Assembly (NCBI RefSeq): GCF_009674625.1
Contig: NZ_WKJQ01000002.1
Location: 149,763 to 213,762 of the forward strand
Length of the DNA stretch: 64,000 nucleotides
Direction of reading: 5' to 3'
Source: Haloferax marinum
GTDB lineage: Archaea; Halobacteriota; Halobacteria; Halobacteriales; Haloferacaceae
Part shown: positions 44,661 to 53,433 of the stretch, in pieces
Layout of the letters: each line of letters starts with the position of its first letter
Position numbering within the stretch: position 1 is the first letter of the stretch
Program-made: the position numbers and the translations under genes
The notes under the pieces: generated by a model
Database searches by the model: none
Told to the model about the DNA's origin: nothing
Seen by the model: only the letters and a program-made list of their open reading frames with translations

Positions 44661-47132
44661 ATGCAGAAGGACCCCGACCAGAATAACCAACCTAACGACC
44701 AGCCTTCCAGCATTACAAACTTCGACCGCAGATCGTATCTGCGATTGGCCGGTGTTGCACTCGGCAGTGTGGGTGCAACCAGTGCCGTCGTCGAGAATGC
44801 CGCTGCTGCTCAGACCGTTCGTGGAATAACGTTCGATAGAGTACTGAACGCAGCCGACTTCTGTGACACCTCGGGTAACTCCGACTGTTCCGGCGCAATC
44901 GAGAGCCGTCTGAACAGTGGTACGCTCATCAAGTTCCCCAAGGGAACGTACAAGATTGCGAACTCCATCTACCCAGGTGGTCCATCCAACGTCGGGATGA
45001 TCGCCGAAGACGGTGCGACGCTCAAGATTCCGGCAAACACGGAACCGACGGTGTTCCTCAACAAGGGCGGCCGCAACGTCCTCTTCGAGGGATTCACCAT
45101 CGACCAGACTGCCAGTGGCGCATTCGCGAACATGAAGTTCCTGTGTGAGAGAAACGCACAGATTCGCGACATCGAGATCGTCGGACGCGCACCTGCGGCA
45201 GACCACCGCCTCGACCAGCACATCCTCTGTGACGTCCACGACCCCAATGGTACCTCCGTCATCGAGCGGTTCGTGGCGAAAGACGGTGGTGTCCTCGGCG
45301 AGTACCGCAACAGTGCGGGTGGCATTCAGGCGACTCCCGCCCACCACGGGACGCTGAAGATAATCGACTGTCACATCGAGGAGATGTCGAACAGTGCAAT
45401 CTACGCCACGCGTAACGACGGTAACATCCAGATCGAAGGCGGTGTCTACCGTAACAACGACGTCTCGCAGGTCCGCTTCATGGGGCCGAACTCGTACGTC
45501 GACGGTGCGCTCATCGAGATCGACATGAGCAAGGCCAACAACCCCGGAACCCCGCGGAAGATGCGTGGTGTCTGGATAGAGACGAAGCAGTCCAAGTTCG
45601 ACGGAACGAAGAACGGTGGCTACGTGCGCAACAGCACCCTCATCGTTCGTGACTCGCCTAACACCATCGAGGCGATCGACCTCGACGAGACCGGTGGTTG
45701 GCTCGAAGTCGAAAACTGTGACTTCATCATCGACCGCGACGGTTCGCGCGCCATCACAGGGTACAAACCGACGGACAAGGCGTCGAACTACCCGAAGGCC
45801 CCCAAGCCGTGGGACCTCAAGGTCACGAACTGTACCGTCAAGGGCACTGCGGCAAACCGCGAGAGCGTCAAGGTCGTCGGCCGTCCAAGTTCGTCCGTCG
45901 AGAACGTCTGTATCCAGCAGACTGCGTCGGGCCGTGACGGTGTGACCGTCGTCGACGCGCCTGACTGTTTCGTCGGTAACTCGACCATCAACGTCGCTGG
46001 CCAGCCCGTCAACGAAGTGGACGTGAACGTTCAGACCACCGATATCCAAACGTCCGGTAGCTGTTCGCTCACCGTCGACTCGGGTACGGACTCGACGACG
46101 GATTCGTCCACCGACTCGGGTACGGATTCGACGACTGATTCGACGGACGACTCGACGACGGATTCGACGACTGATTCGTCCACCGACTCGACGGACGACT
46201 CGACGACGGATTCGACGTCTGACTCCAACACGCACGAACTCGTCATCGACGGTGATGGCAGTTCGCAGCTGACGAACTACGAGTTCACTGTCAGTGGCTC
46301 TGTCGAGCAGACTGACGACCCCGGCGAGGACAACGTCGTCGGCAGCACCGTCTCGGGCGCTGTCGCCGCCGGCCTCGACAGCTTCGACTACACGGGTGAA
46401 ATCACCGCGTTCACCATCGACGGCCCTGCGAAGATTTACGTCGACGGCTCGCAGGTCGACCCGGCCTCGCTCGGCGGTTCGACGGATTCGACCGACGACT
46501 CGACGACGGACTCCAGCACGGACTCGTCTACCGACTCGACCGACGACTCGACGACGGACTCCAGCACGGATTCGTCTACCGACTCGACCACGACGCACGA
46601 ACTCGTCATCGACGGTGAGGGCCGTTCTGACCTGACGAACTACGAGTTCACTGTCAGTGGCTCTGTCGAGCAGACCGACGACCCCGGCGAGGACAACGTC
46701 AGTGGAAGCTCGGTCACCGGTGCAGTCGGTGGTGGCCTCGACAGCTTCGACTACACGGGTGAGATTACCTCGTTCAGCATCGACGGACCTGCGAAGGTTA
46801 CCGTCGACGGGCAGGAAGTCGACCCGGCCACGCTCGACGGCTCGACGGACTCGTCCAGCGACTCCGACCAGACGGTCGAAACGGTCAGCAAGCTCACCAT
46901 CGACGGGATGGGCACCGACGACCTGGCTCACTACCGCTTCAGTGTCAGTGGCTCTGTCAAGCAGGTCGACGACCCTGGCGAAGACACCGTCGTCAAGAAC
47001 AAGGTCAGAGGCGCGACCCGCCGCGGCATCGACGAGTTCGAGTTCACCGGTCAGATTACCTCGTTCGCGCTCAAGGGTCCGGCCCGTGTCTACCTCGACG
47101 ACACGAAGGTCGACCCCGACACGCTCGGGTAA
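44661..47132 (+). CDS. Tat-exported right-handed beta-helix protein with triplicated C-terminal domain
   Basis: The product is about 823 residues. A Tat signal (FDRRSYLRLAGVALGSVGATSAVVENAAA) is followed by a parallel beta-helix (about 50-470) with repeating short strands typical of pectate-lyase-like proteins (IIDCHIEEMSNSAIYA, GNIQIEGGVYRNNDVSQV). After it come three copies of a domain of about 80 residues (DNA about 46233-46480, 46596-46842, 46883-47129) sharing NYEFTVSGSVEQTDDPGEDNV and FDYTGEITxFxIDGPAK. They are separated by Ser-Thr-Asp-rich linkers that are probably glycosylated. The Met at 44661 starts the signal. It is a paralogue of the lipoprotein at 50374. A glycan-binding, lyase or epimerase role is likely. 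A T7 terminator follows. Confidence 0.9.
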   Translation: MQKDPDQNNQPNDQPSSITNFDRRSYLRLAGVALGSVGATSAVVENAAAAQTVRGITFDRVLNAADFCDTSGNSDCSGAIESRLNSGTLIKFPKGTYKIANSIYPGGPSNVGMIAEDGATLKIPANTEPTVFLNKGGRNVLFEGFTIDQTASGAFANMKFLCERNAQIRDIEIVGRAPAADHRLDQHILCDVHDPNGTSVIERFVAKDGGVLGEYRNSAGGIQATPAHHGTLKIIDCHIEEMSNSAIYATRNDGNIQIEGGVYRNNDVSQVRFMGPNSYVDGALIEIDMSKANNPGTPRKMRGVWIETKQSKFDGTKNGGYVRNSTLIVRDSPNTIEAIDLDETGGWLEVENCDFIIDRDGSRAITGYKPTDKASNYPKAPKPWDLKVTNCTVKGTAANRESVKVVGRPSSSVENVCIQQTASGRDGVTVVDAPDCFVGNSTINVAGQPVNEVDVNVQTTDIQTSGSCSLTVDSGTDSTTDSSTDSGTDSTTDSTDDSTTDSTTDSSTDSTDDSTTDSTSDSNTHELVIDGDGSSQLTNYEFTVSGSVEQTDDPGEDNVVGSTVSGAVAAGLDSFDYTGEITAFTIDGPAKIYVDGSQVDPASLGGSTDSTDDSTTDSSTDSSTDSTDDSTTDSSTDSSTDSTTTHELVIDGEGRSDLTNYEFTVSGSVEQTDDPGEDNVSGSSVTGAVGGGLDSFDYTGEITSFSIDGPAKVTVDGQEVDPATLDGSTDSSSDSDQTVETVSKLTIDGMGTDDLAHYRFSVSGSVKQVDDPGEDTVVKNKVRGATRRGIDEFEFTGQITSFALKGPARVYLDDTKVDPDTLG
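46076..46590. repeat. Low-complexity Ser-Thr-Asp linker repeats
   Basis: In-frame runs of TCGACGACGGA, TTCGTCCACCGAC and variants at 46076-46230 and 46481-46590 encode the Ser-Thr-Asp linkers between the domains. Their length can change by recombination between units. Confidence 0.85.
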
Positions 47133-47193
47133 CGCGACCCCACTGAACTAACCAACCCCCCGCTCCTTCTGCCGTACGTCCTCCCTCCACCAC

Positions 47194-47200
47194 TTTTTTT
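47194..47200 (+). terminator. Oligo-T terminator after the beta-helix gene
   Basis: Seven consecutive T in a pyrimidine-rich stretch 62 bp past the stop codon, the longest T-run in the vicinity. Confidence 0.6.
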
Positions 47201-47420
47201 CGACACCACACGATAGAAACCGACCGACAGCGGAGTCTCTGTGGCCTGTCTGGTGGGTATGTCACCCATAACAAAGCCCTGAGGACTCCCTCATTTTCAC
47301 GAATACGTCGGCAGACTGAGACGGCCACGGCAGTCCCCAATCGTGAGACTGAACGGCCGCCGGTCCGTGCCGCACCCGCCGCGCGACTCGAGTCCGATTC
47401 GACGGCAGGGAGTTCAATTC

Positions 47421-48887
47421 ATGGTGACGAGTTCGATAATCCGAGGGCTGAAGGCGATGTTTGCAGCACAGAGCATCTCGCTTCTCTCGAAGGGACTGCT
47501 GATCATCCTTCTCACCCGGTACTTCCTCACCGCCGAAGAGTACGGCTTGCTCTTCTTCGCGATCTCGATACTTTCGGTCGCACTCCTCTTTGCGAACCTC
47601 GGACTCGCGAAGTCCGCCGCGAGATATCTGGCCGAATACCGGCGGACCGAACCGGCGCAAGTGCCGCACATCCTCTGGTCGACACTGAAGTACAACCTCG
47701 TGATGATTCTCGTGGTCTCTGCTGCAGTCGTCTCGTTTAGCGAACCCGTCTCTCAGCTGCTCGACGAACCTCGTGTGGCACCACTCCTCGTCGGCGGTGT
47801 CGGTTACATCGCGTTCAGTTCGCTGAAGACGTTCGTTTCGCTCTCGTTTCAGGGACTGAACAGCGTCGACTGGAGCGCGAAGACCGATATCGTCGCCAAC
47901 GTCAGCCTCATCGTCTTCATCGTTGGTTTCCTCCTGTTGGGTCTCGGCCCACTCGGGGCGATTCTTGGATACACGGTCGGCTTTGCCCTCGCTGTCGCCG
48001 TGGGCTTCGTCATTCTGTACGTCAAATTCTACCGACCGCTCGACGAGGGAGTCCCGCAGGAAAGCGGTCTCTCTAAACGAATCCTCCGGTACAGCATCCC
48101 ACTGGCAGTGACACGTGGTGCGGTGATGCTCGACAGTCGTGTGGACGCGATTCTGGTCGGATACTTCCTGAACCCACTCGCTGTCGGCTACTACATGTTG
48201 GGAAAGCAGATAACGGACTTCGTCATCGCCCCTGCGACTACGATTGGGTTTTCGATTTCACCGACGTACGGCGAACAGAAGGTGACGAACAAACTCGAGC
48301 GCGCGGCGAATCTCTACGAGACGACGTTCGAGTACGTTGTCACGCTGTACGTTCCCGCCGCCGTGGGAATGGCCATCCTCGCTGAACCAACTGTTCGACT
48401 CATCTTTGGAGCGGAGTATCTCGGTGCGGTTCCAGTCGTGCAGGTGTTCAGCCTGTACGTCCTCCTGCGCGCGATCGACAAGATAACCAACGACAGCCTG
48501 GACTTCATCGGTCGGGCCGGTGCACGTGCCTACGCGAAGTCGGCAACCGCAGTCGCGAACTTTGCGCTCAACATCGCACTCATCCCGACGCTAGGAGTCG
48601 TCGGTGCTGCCCTCGCGACGGTCATCACGTACGTCTTCCTCGTCGGGTTCGAAGTGTATCTCATCTACACCGAGTTCTCACTCTCGCTCACTCGCCTCGC
48701 GCGCACGACAGCAATCGTCTGTCTCGTCACCCTCGGTGTTGCCCTGCCTGTTCTCGCGTTCGAACCGTTCATCTCCGGTCTCGTGACGCTTGGTGCGGCG
48801 ATCGTCCTGGGAATCGTGATGTGGTCTGTTCTCGTCTCTGTGAGTGGACTGCTCAGTTTCAGGCGTGTGGTCGGGATGCTTCGGTAA
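47421..48887 (+). CDS. Polysaccharide flippase (MATE/Wzx-type) membrane protein
   Basis: The 488-residue protein has about 14 membrane helices and the MOP/Wzx signatures of lipid-linked sugar flippases: IIRGLKAMFAAQSISLLSKGLLIILLTRYF at the start, the YSIPLAVTRGAVMLDSRVDAILVGYFLNPLAVGYY central repeat and RLIFGAEYLGAVPVVQVF. It moves a lipid-linked glycan across the membrane before polymerisation or ligation. The ATG at 47421 is chosen because upstream codons (from 47343) are Arg/Pro-rich and unlike the family. It is the main evidence that this region builds an exported glycan. Confidence 0.93.
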   Translation: MVTSSIIRGLKAMFAAQSISLLSKGLLIILLTRYFLTAEEYGLLFFAISILSVALLFANLGLAKSAARYLAEYRRTEPAQVPHILWSTLKYNLVMILVVSAAVVSFSEPVSQLLDEPRVAPLLVGGVGYIAFSSLKTFVSLSFQGLNSVDWSAKTDIVANVSLIVFIVGFLLLGLGPLGAILGYTVGFALAVAVGFVILYVKFYRPLDEGVPQESGLSKRILRYSIPLAVTRGAVMLDSRVDAILVGYFLNPLAVGYYMLGKQITDFVIAPATTIGFSISPTYGEQKVTNKLERAANLYETTFEYVVTLYVPAAVGMAILAEPTVRLIFGAEYLGAVPVVQVFSLYVLLRAIDKITNDSLDFIGRAGARAYAKSATAVANFALNIALIPTLGVVGAALATVITYVFLVGFEVYLIYTEFSLSLTRLARTTAIVCLVTLGVALPVLAFEPFISGLVTLGAAIVLGIVMWSVLVSVSGLLSFRRVVGMLR

Positions 48888-48959
48888 CTCAGTGCCACAC
48901 GTTCAGCGGCAACTCAGTGCCATACGTTCAGTGGTAACTCGTTGTCGACACGTTCTGTG
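48885..48959. repeat. 25-bp tandem repeat starting at the flippase stop codon
   Basis: Unit 1, starting TAACTCAGTGCC (48885-48909), begins with the stop codon itself. Unit 2 (48910-48934) differs at three positions. A diverged unit 3 (48935-48959) follows. Confidence 0.85.
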
Positions 48960-49161
48960 ATTATGGACCCTATGGACCGTGAACTCCGGGCGTACGACAC
49001 GCTCGACGGCGGTGCGCTCGTTCGACTTCAGTATACGTACTCGCGTAGACAGGTTGCCCAGTCGAAGCTATTGCGTCACTGAGTACTGAGCTGGCAGAAA
49101 CAGGTGATTCCGAGGGCACCGTTACACGAACGGTCTGTAGAAAAGAGAAGTAGATTTCCCG

Positions 49162-50232
49162 TCAGGCTTGTCGCGCTGCCTCGCGAACCGCTTCGAGGAG
49201 GACCATCGTCCACATCGACTCTTCGACGGGAACGGGCATCGGGCGTCCCGTGGCGATTGCCTTGGCTTCGAGGTCGATTTGGTAGTAGTGGGGGTTGGTC
49301 TGTTTGGCGGTCTCCCACCCGTCGTCGTACTTCGTCTTGAGGACGGTGCTGGCGTTTCCGACGACACCACCGATGAGGTCAGCGGACCGCTCGACGTTGT
49401 ATCGGACTTTCGAGAGCGACGTGCTCGTTGGGTCGTGAGATACCTTCATCACTGTCTGTGAGACGAGGTCGGCCATCAACGACCGCTTTTCTCCGTGGAC
49501 AACGACGAGTCGCTGGGAGATTGCCCCCGATATCATCTTCACACTAACCATGCACCCGCCGTTCGTCCGGTATTGGACGGCGGCGTTGTCGTACGTGAAA
49601 TCCATCTCGTATTCGTTTGCGAGGCTCGTAACCGCAGAGATGGCCTCTTCGTCTTCTGGGTAGCCACCTGTGGCCAACGCGAGATACAGTGGGTGGGGCA
49701 AGCCTTCTTCGAACTCACCGCCTTCGAGTTCGAAGGCCCACGCTCCCCGACGTTCGGTATCCGGCGGCGTCAGTCCCGTGAAGATGACTTCGACGCTGCG
49801 GACTCTGCCGAGGTCACCGCGTTTCATCTGCTGGGTGACTGCGCGCATCGCCGGGTCGAACACGTGTTGGTGGACTTCGGAGAAACGAACTCCACGTTCG
49901 TCGGCGTACTCCTGTAGTTCGCGGAACTCCTCGAGGGTCGTGGTGATCGGCTTTTCTATCTGTACTGGAATTCCCTTGTCGATCACTTTCTTCGCCAGCG
50001 CCACGTGGGTCTGGACCGACGTACAGATGTGGACCCAGTCGAGGTCCTCTGATTCGAGCATCTCGTCGATGTCTGTGTACGCCGTGATGCCGTACTTGGT
50101 CGCGACGTCGCTCGCTCTGCCTTCGTCGATATCACAGATTGCGACGAGGTTGGTTTGGGGGTTTCGTTCGAGCGCAGAGAGATGAGTACCGGAGACAACA
50201 CCTGCACCGACGACTGCTGCGTTGAGTGTCAT
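49162..50232 (-). CDS. Gfo/Idh/MocA-family NAD(P) oxidoreductase
   Basis: This 356-residue sugar oxidoreductase has an N-terminal Rossmann motif AVVGAGVVSGTHLSAL (about 6-21), the EKPIT motif with catalytic Lys (about 95-99), and a C-terminal alpha/beta dimer domain. Family members oxidise or epimerise nucleotide sugars (WlbA type) or inositols. In a glycan region, a UDP-sugar dehydrogenase role is the most likely. It is convergent with the flippase gene and in line with the beta-helix lipoprotein gene (140-bp gap). Confidence 0.9.
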   Translation of the reverse strand: MTLNAAVVGAGVVSGTHLSALERNPQTNLVAICDIDEGRASDVATKYGITAYTDIDEMLESEDLDWVHICTSVQTHVALAKKVIDKGIPVQIEKPITTTLEEFRELQEYADERGVRFSEVHQHVFDPAMRAVTQQMKRGDLGRVRSVEVIFTGLTPPDTERRGAWAFELEGGEFEEGLPHPLYLALATGGYPEDEEAISAVTSLANEYEMDFTYDNAAVQYRTNGGCMVSVKMISGAISQRLVVVHGEKRSLMADLVSQTVMKVSHDPTSTSLSKVRYNVERSADLIGGVVGNASTVLKTKYDDGWETAKQTNPHYYQIDLEAKAIATGRPMPVPVEESMWTMVLLEAVREAARQA

Positions 50233-50373
50233 ACGTGAGGCGATATGATTGAGAAGTGTATTGTTATACGCTCAATGACCGCTGGAGTGTAGTTGCTAAC
50301 GACGGTTCGAAGTCGAGCGAGGGGCCAAACATCGAGTGTCTGTACGTTCTGCTGCGTTCACTCGTTCGACATG

Positions 50374-51999
50374 TCACTGTGCGACGAATCGGAGCCACTC
50401 CAGTTGGCCGTTGTTTGTCCCGGTGATTGCGAGTGTGTTCTCTTTGTTCGCCAGTCGAACGAGGTCAGCGGTCGCGACGCAGTTATCCATACCCAGTACG
50501 CCCCCACCGTCGACACGATACTCGCTTTCGTCGATGACGACGGTACTTCCAGTACGAATCGGGCCACTCGACCTCGACGATGGTTGTACCTGCGGGTTGG
50601 ATTCGAACTGCAGTAGACACGCATTCGTCTCTGCTTGCCCGTTCACCCCGACGACGAACGGGTAGCGTGTCGTCGTGACAGAGCCACCGTCTATGAGTGT
50701 GGAAACCGAGTTCACCATGAAGATTCCATCACGGTCGGGGCCAGATTGGTCGATAGTGCAGTTTCTCACGACCGAGTTCGGTGCGTCGTACAGCATCACG
50801 CCTGCGAGTCCACCCGCTTTGCCGGTGATTCGAACGTTCTCTAAGTTGACCCAGTGTGGTCCAGTCGCCGGTTCGAACCGTCCCTGTGGTTCGAGTGGAC
50901 TTCTGTACACTGCGGGCACCCCGTCGGCGTCTATTTCGATTGTCGTATTTTGTACCGTGACGGTACGCCCTGTTGGAAAAAGGTTGATTCCGCCTTTGGA
51001 CCGGGGCGTCTCTTTGATTCGAATCGTGCAGTCACGTACCAGTGCACCGTTCTGTTTGTCGGCAGGCCCTTGCTCGATTGCGATACCGCGTGTGTTGAAC
51101 TGAGAGTCGAGTTGAGTCAACGGACCGGTGTACTCGCCCATGTCGACCTCGACAGTCGCTCCGCTGACGAAACTCCCGTTGCCGGAGATTCGGATACTGG
51201 CGACGTTGTTATTGCGGAACAGTCCACCGACGACTTCGACGTTTCCCGAGGTGCGACTGGCGTAGATTCCGTTGTTACCGAACTCTTCGAGGTGGCAATT
51301 TTCGATACGAACGGTCCCGAAGTTCCACGGGCCGATAGAGATGCCAGCTCGCCCGTCACCGTTCTTGTAGTGACCGATTGCAGACCCTTGCAGCGCACGA
51401 AAGTCCCGGATGAGACCGCGACCGGACTCGGTAGTGAGCCCGAGAATCATCGAGTGAACGACCCTGTTGTCGGGGTGATTCCCCCTTCCAAGGTACTCCA
51501 CGTCGGCTATCTCGAACGAATCACGGCAGATGACTCGCACACCGGCGGTGGTGTCGTTCGCGGTGATGTCGATGTCGATTCCACGGAGGAAGAACTGGCC
51601 TACTTCGCCGACGTCGATGAGGAAGTTGTTGTAGCCGTTCGGTGGGACGAGTTTCACGGCCCCGTCTCCAACGAGACCGATCGCTTCGAATCCGGATATG
51701 TCGAGTCGGTCTTCTACCCGATAGGTCCCACTCGGAAATACGAGTGCGACTCCGTCTTCGAGTCCTCCCTGAAGTTTCGAAGCGCAGGGGTCGTTCCCAG
51801 TTGGGTCACACCCCAAATCGTCGACGACGTTTACCTGCACTAGCTCGGTGGGTTCTGGCATTGGTGTCGGTGTCGGTGCTGGTGGTGGAGTGGGAGTTGG
51901 TGTGGGCGTCGGTGGTTCGGGTTCTTGGCGCGTCGTACAGCCAGCTAATGCCGCAGCGGCGACTCCAACCAACCCGAGATATGCCCGTCTGTCTATCAC
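50374..51999 (-). CDS. Tat-exported beta-helix lipoprotein, paralogue of the 44661 protein
   Basis: The 541-residue protein has a Tat-type lipoprotein signal (MIDRRAYLGLVGVAAAALAGC, Cys about 21), then a Pro-Thr-rich stalk (25-50) typical of wall-spanning or glycosylated linkers, then a right-handed beta-helix (about 60-480). Aligned with the protein at 44661, the segments CDPTGNDPCASKLQ, FPSGTYRVEDRL, HLEEFGNNGIYASRTSGNVEVVGGLFRNNNVASI and MVDCTIRIKE-like blocks match position by position, so the two are paralogues. It lacks the triplicated C-terminal domain. Probably a surface carbohydrate-active or carbohydrate-binding protein. Confidence 0.9.
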   Translation of the reverse strand: MIDRRAYLGLVGVAAAALAGCTTRQEPEPPTPTPTPTPPPAPTPTPMPEPTELVQVNVVDDLGCDPTGNDPCASKLQGGLEDGVALVFPSGTYRVEDRLDISGFEAIGLVGDGAVKLVPPNGYNNFLIDVGEVGQFFLRGIDIDITANDTTAGVRVICRDSFEIADVEYLGRGNHPDNRVVHSMILGLTTESGRGLIRDFRALQGSAIGHYKNGDGRAGISIGPWNFGTVRIENCHLEEFGNNGIYASRTSGNVEVVGGLFRNNNVASIRISGNGSFVSGATVEVDMGEYTGPLTQLDSQFNTRGIAIEQGPADKQNGALVRDCTIRIKETPRSKGGINLFPTGRTVTVQNTTIEIDADGVPAVYRSPLEPQGRFEPATGPHWVNLENVRITGKAGGLAGVMLYDAPNSVVRNCTIDQSGPDRDGIFMVNSVSTLIDGGSVTTTRYPFVVGVNGQAETNACLLQFESNPQVQPSSRSSGPIRTGSTVVIDESEYRVDGGGVLGMDNCVATADLVRLANKENTLAITGTNNGQLEWLRFVAQ

Positions 52000-52168
52000 T
52001 GTAAAACTAGTCTTCAGTTGGCGTCATAGGAATATAATTATGGGGCTTAGTCCAGCGATTCACGCCATCTCTCTCGTGATTCTCGGTGTTCTGAGACCAC
52101 CGTTAGCGTCGTCGGACTCCGTTAGTTCCGAATTTACAATGTGATTTTGTAACCCACCATCATACCTG

Positions 52169-53104
52169 ATGTACTCTCTGTCACAGGTTCGAAAGGGACT
52201 GAAAATTGGTCGTTCGAATCCTGCTATCTTTGGCCGCGAATTGAATCGTCTCTACTACAGCCGTCTCGACCGGCGAAGTTACAACCCCGACGGTATCGAC
52301 GTTCTCTCAGAAGACTGGGACAACCTGCTCATCTTGGACGCTTGCCGGTACGACCTGTTCGAACAGAACAACACGCTCTCTGGGCAGCTAGAAAGACGCA
52401 TCTCTCGCGGTTCTCATACGGTCGAGTTTCTCCAGGGCAATTTCGCGAACCGCGACATGCAAGATACGGTGTACATCACGGCCAGCCCACAGTTCTACGC
52501 TCAGCGCGAGCAACTCGACGCGATGTTCTTCGACGTCGTCAACGTCTGGATAGAAGACGGGTGGGACGAGTCGGTGGGGACGGTCCTCCCGGAGACGATG
52601 ACCAGACGCGCAATCGAAGCCAGCGAGCAGTATCCAGACAAGCGCCTCATCGTCCACTATCTCCAACCACACTATCCGTTCATCAACGCCCCCGAACTGA
52701 ACCCACGGAACCCGTACGAGGACGTCCATTCGAAAGCAGACATCTGGGGTGAGTTGATGGAGAAAAAGCGAACTGTCGCTCCCGAAACTGTGTGGGAGGC
52801 GTACAGTGACAATCTGCGTATCGCACTCCCAGCGGTCGAGGAACTGATGCAGACGCTTCTCGGACGGACCGTCGTCACGTCTGACCACGGGAACATGATT
52901 GGCGAACGTTCTGCTCCGATTCCGATACGAGAGTGGGGTCACCCACCGGGTATCTACACTCGGGAACTCGTCACAGTACCCTGGTTGGTCTACGACAACG
53001 GTGACAGAAAGGAGATCGTCGCCGGTGAGTCGGTGGCGATGGAAGACGACGTGTCTTCGGACGTTGTCAGCGAACGTCTCGAACACCTTGGGTACGTCGA
53101 GTAG
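52169..53104 (+). CDS. Alkaline phosphatase-superfamily protein of haloarchaeal glycan clusters
   Basis: This 311-residue protein has a reduced AlkP/sulfatase-like fold: the metal-binding LSEDWDNLLILDACRYDLF (Asp/Cys pair, about 47-66) and the second site VVTSDHGNMIGERSA (about 236-250). The middle HYLQPHYPFI region fits the fold. It lacks a formylglycine motif. It is a well-known haloarchaeal type, often annotated as hypothetical or sulfatase, found next to glycosylation genes. A hydrolase or transferase acting on phospho- or sulfo-sugars is likely. Its upstream region contains TTACA-N9-TGTAA (52134-52152), a 9-bp-spacer variant of the recurrent palindrome. Confidence 0.85.
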   Translation: MYSLSQVRKGLKIGRSNPAIFGRELNRLYYSRLDRRSYNPDGIDVLSEDWDNLLILDACRYDLFEQNNTLSGQLERRISRGSHTVEFLQGNFANRDMQDTVYITASPQFYAQREQLDAMFFDVVNVWIEDGWDESVGTVLPETMTRRAIEASEQYPDKRLIVHYLQPHYPFINAPELNPRNPYEDVHSKADIWGELMEKKRTVAPETVWEAYSDNLRIALPAVEELMQTLLGRTVVTSDHGNMIGERSAPIPIREWGHPPGIYTRELVTVPWLVYDNGDRKEIVAGESVAMEDDVSSDVVSERLEHLGYVE

Positions 53105-53433
53105 CCACAACACGTCGGCCCCGCCGACCGCCGAATACCTACTCCTCCATCCCTCTCCTCCCGTAGACCCTCTGACTGATTATCCATCCCATCTCGTGGA
53201 CTCTCTGACCCTTTCCTCCCACGGCGCTTCACAGTCTGTCTACCCATTCCTACCGACACCCTCCTCGACTAATACGAACCTCCGCATCGGGTCGTCGATG
53301 TCGACACTCGTCTCGATGTCCCTCGAAAATACGACTGTGAGCCGATTCTGTCTCGGTTATACACAAACTAACGCCAAGCGATTTCAGTCGACGAACTTCG
53401 CTGAGGAGAGACGAAATCGAATTCGGTACCGTG
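53105..53433. other. Pyrimidine-rich convergent intergenic region
   Basis: 329 bp between convergent genes. From about 53140 to 53275 the plus strand is almost all C/T with imperfect repeats of CCATCCC, GACTCTCTGACC and CTCCTCCC type. It may act as a bidirectional terminator or be a degraded repeat. No gene was seen. Confidence 0.55.

Noticed and set aside
44613..46931. A 772-codon open frame on the minus strand
   Set aside because: It is antisense to the beta-helix gene; its Arg/Val/Asp-rich protein is the usual by-product of high-G+C third positions and lacks any motif or ribosome site.
52134..52152. TTACA-N9-TGTAA as a fifth copy of the palindrome
   Set aside because: The spacer is 9 rather than 10 bp and the central TA is missing, so it is kept only as a possible variant.
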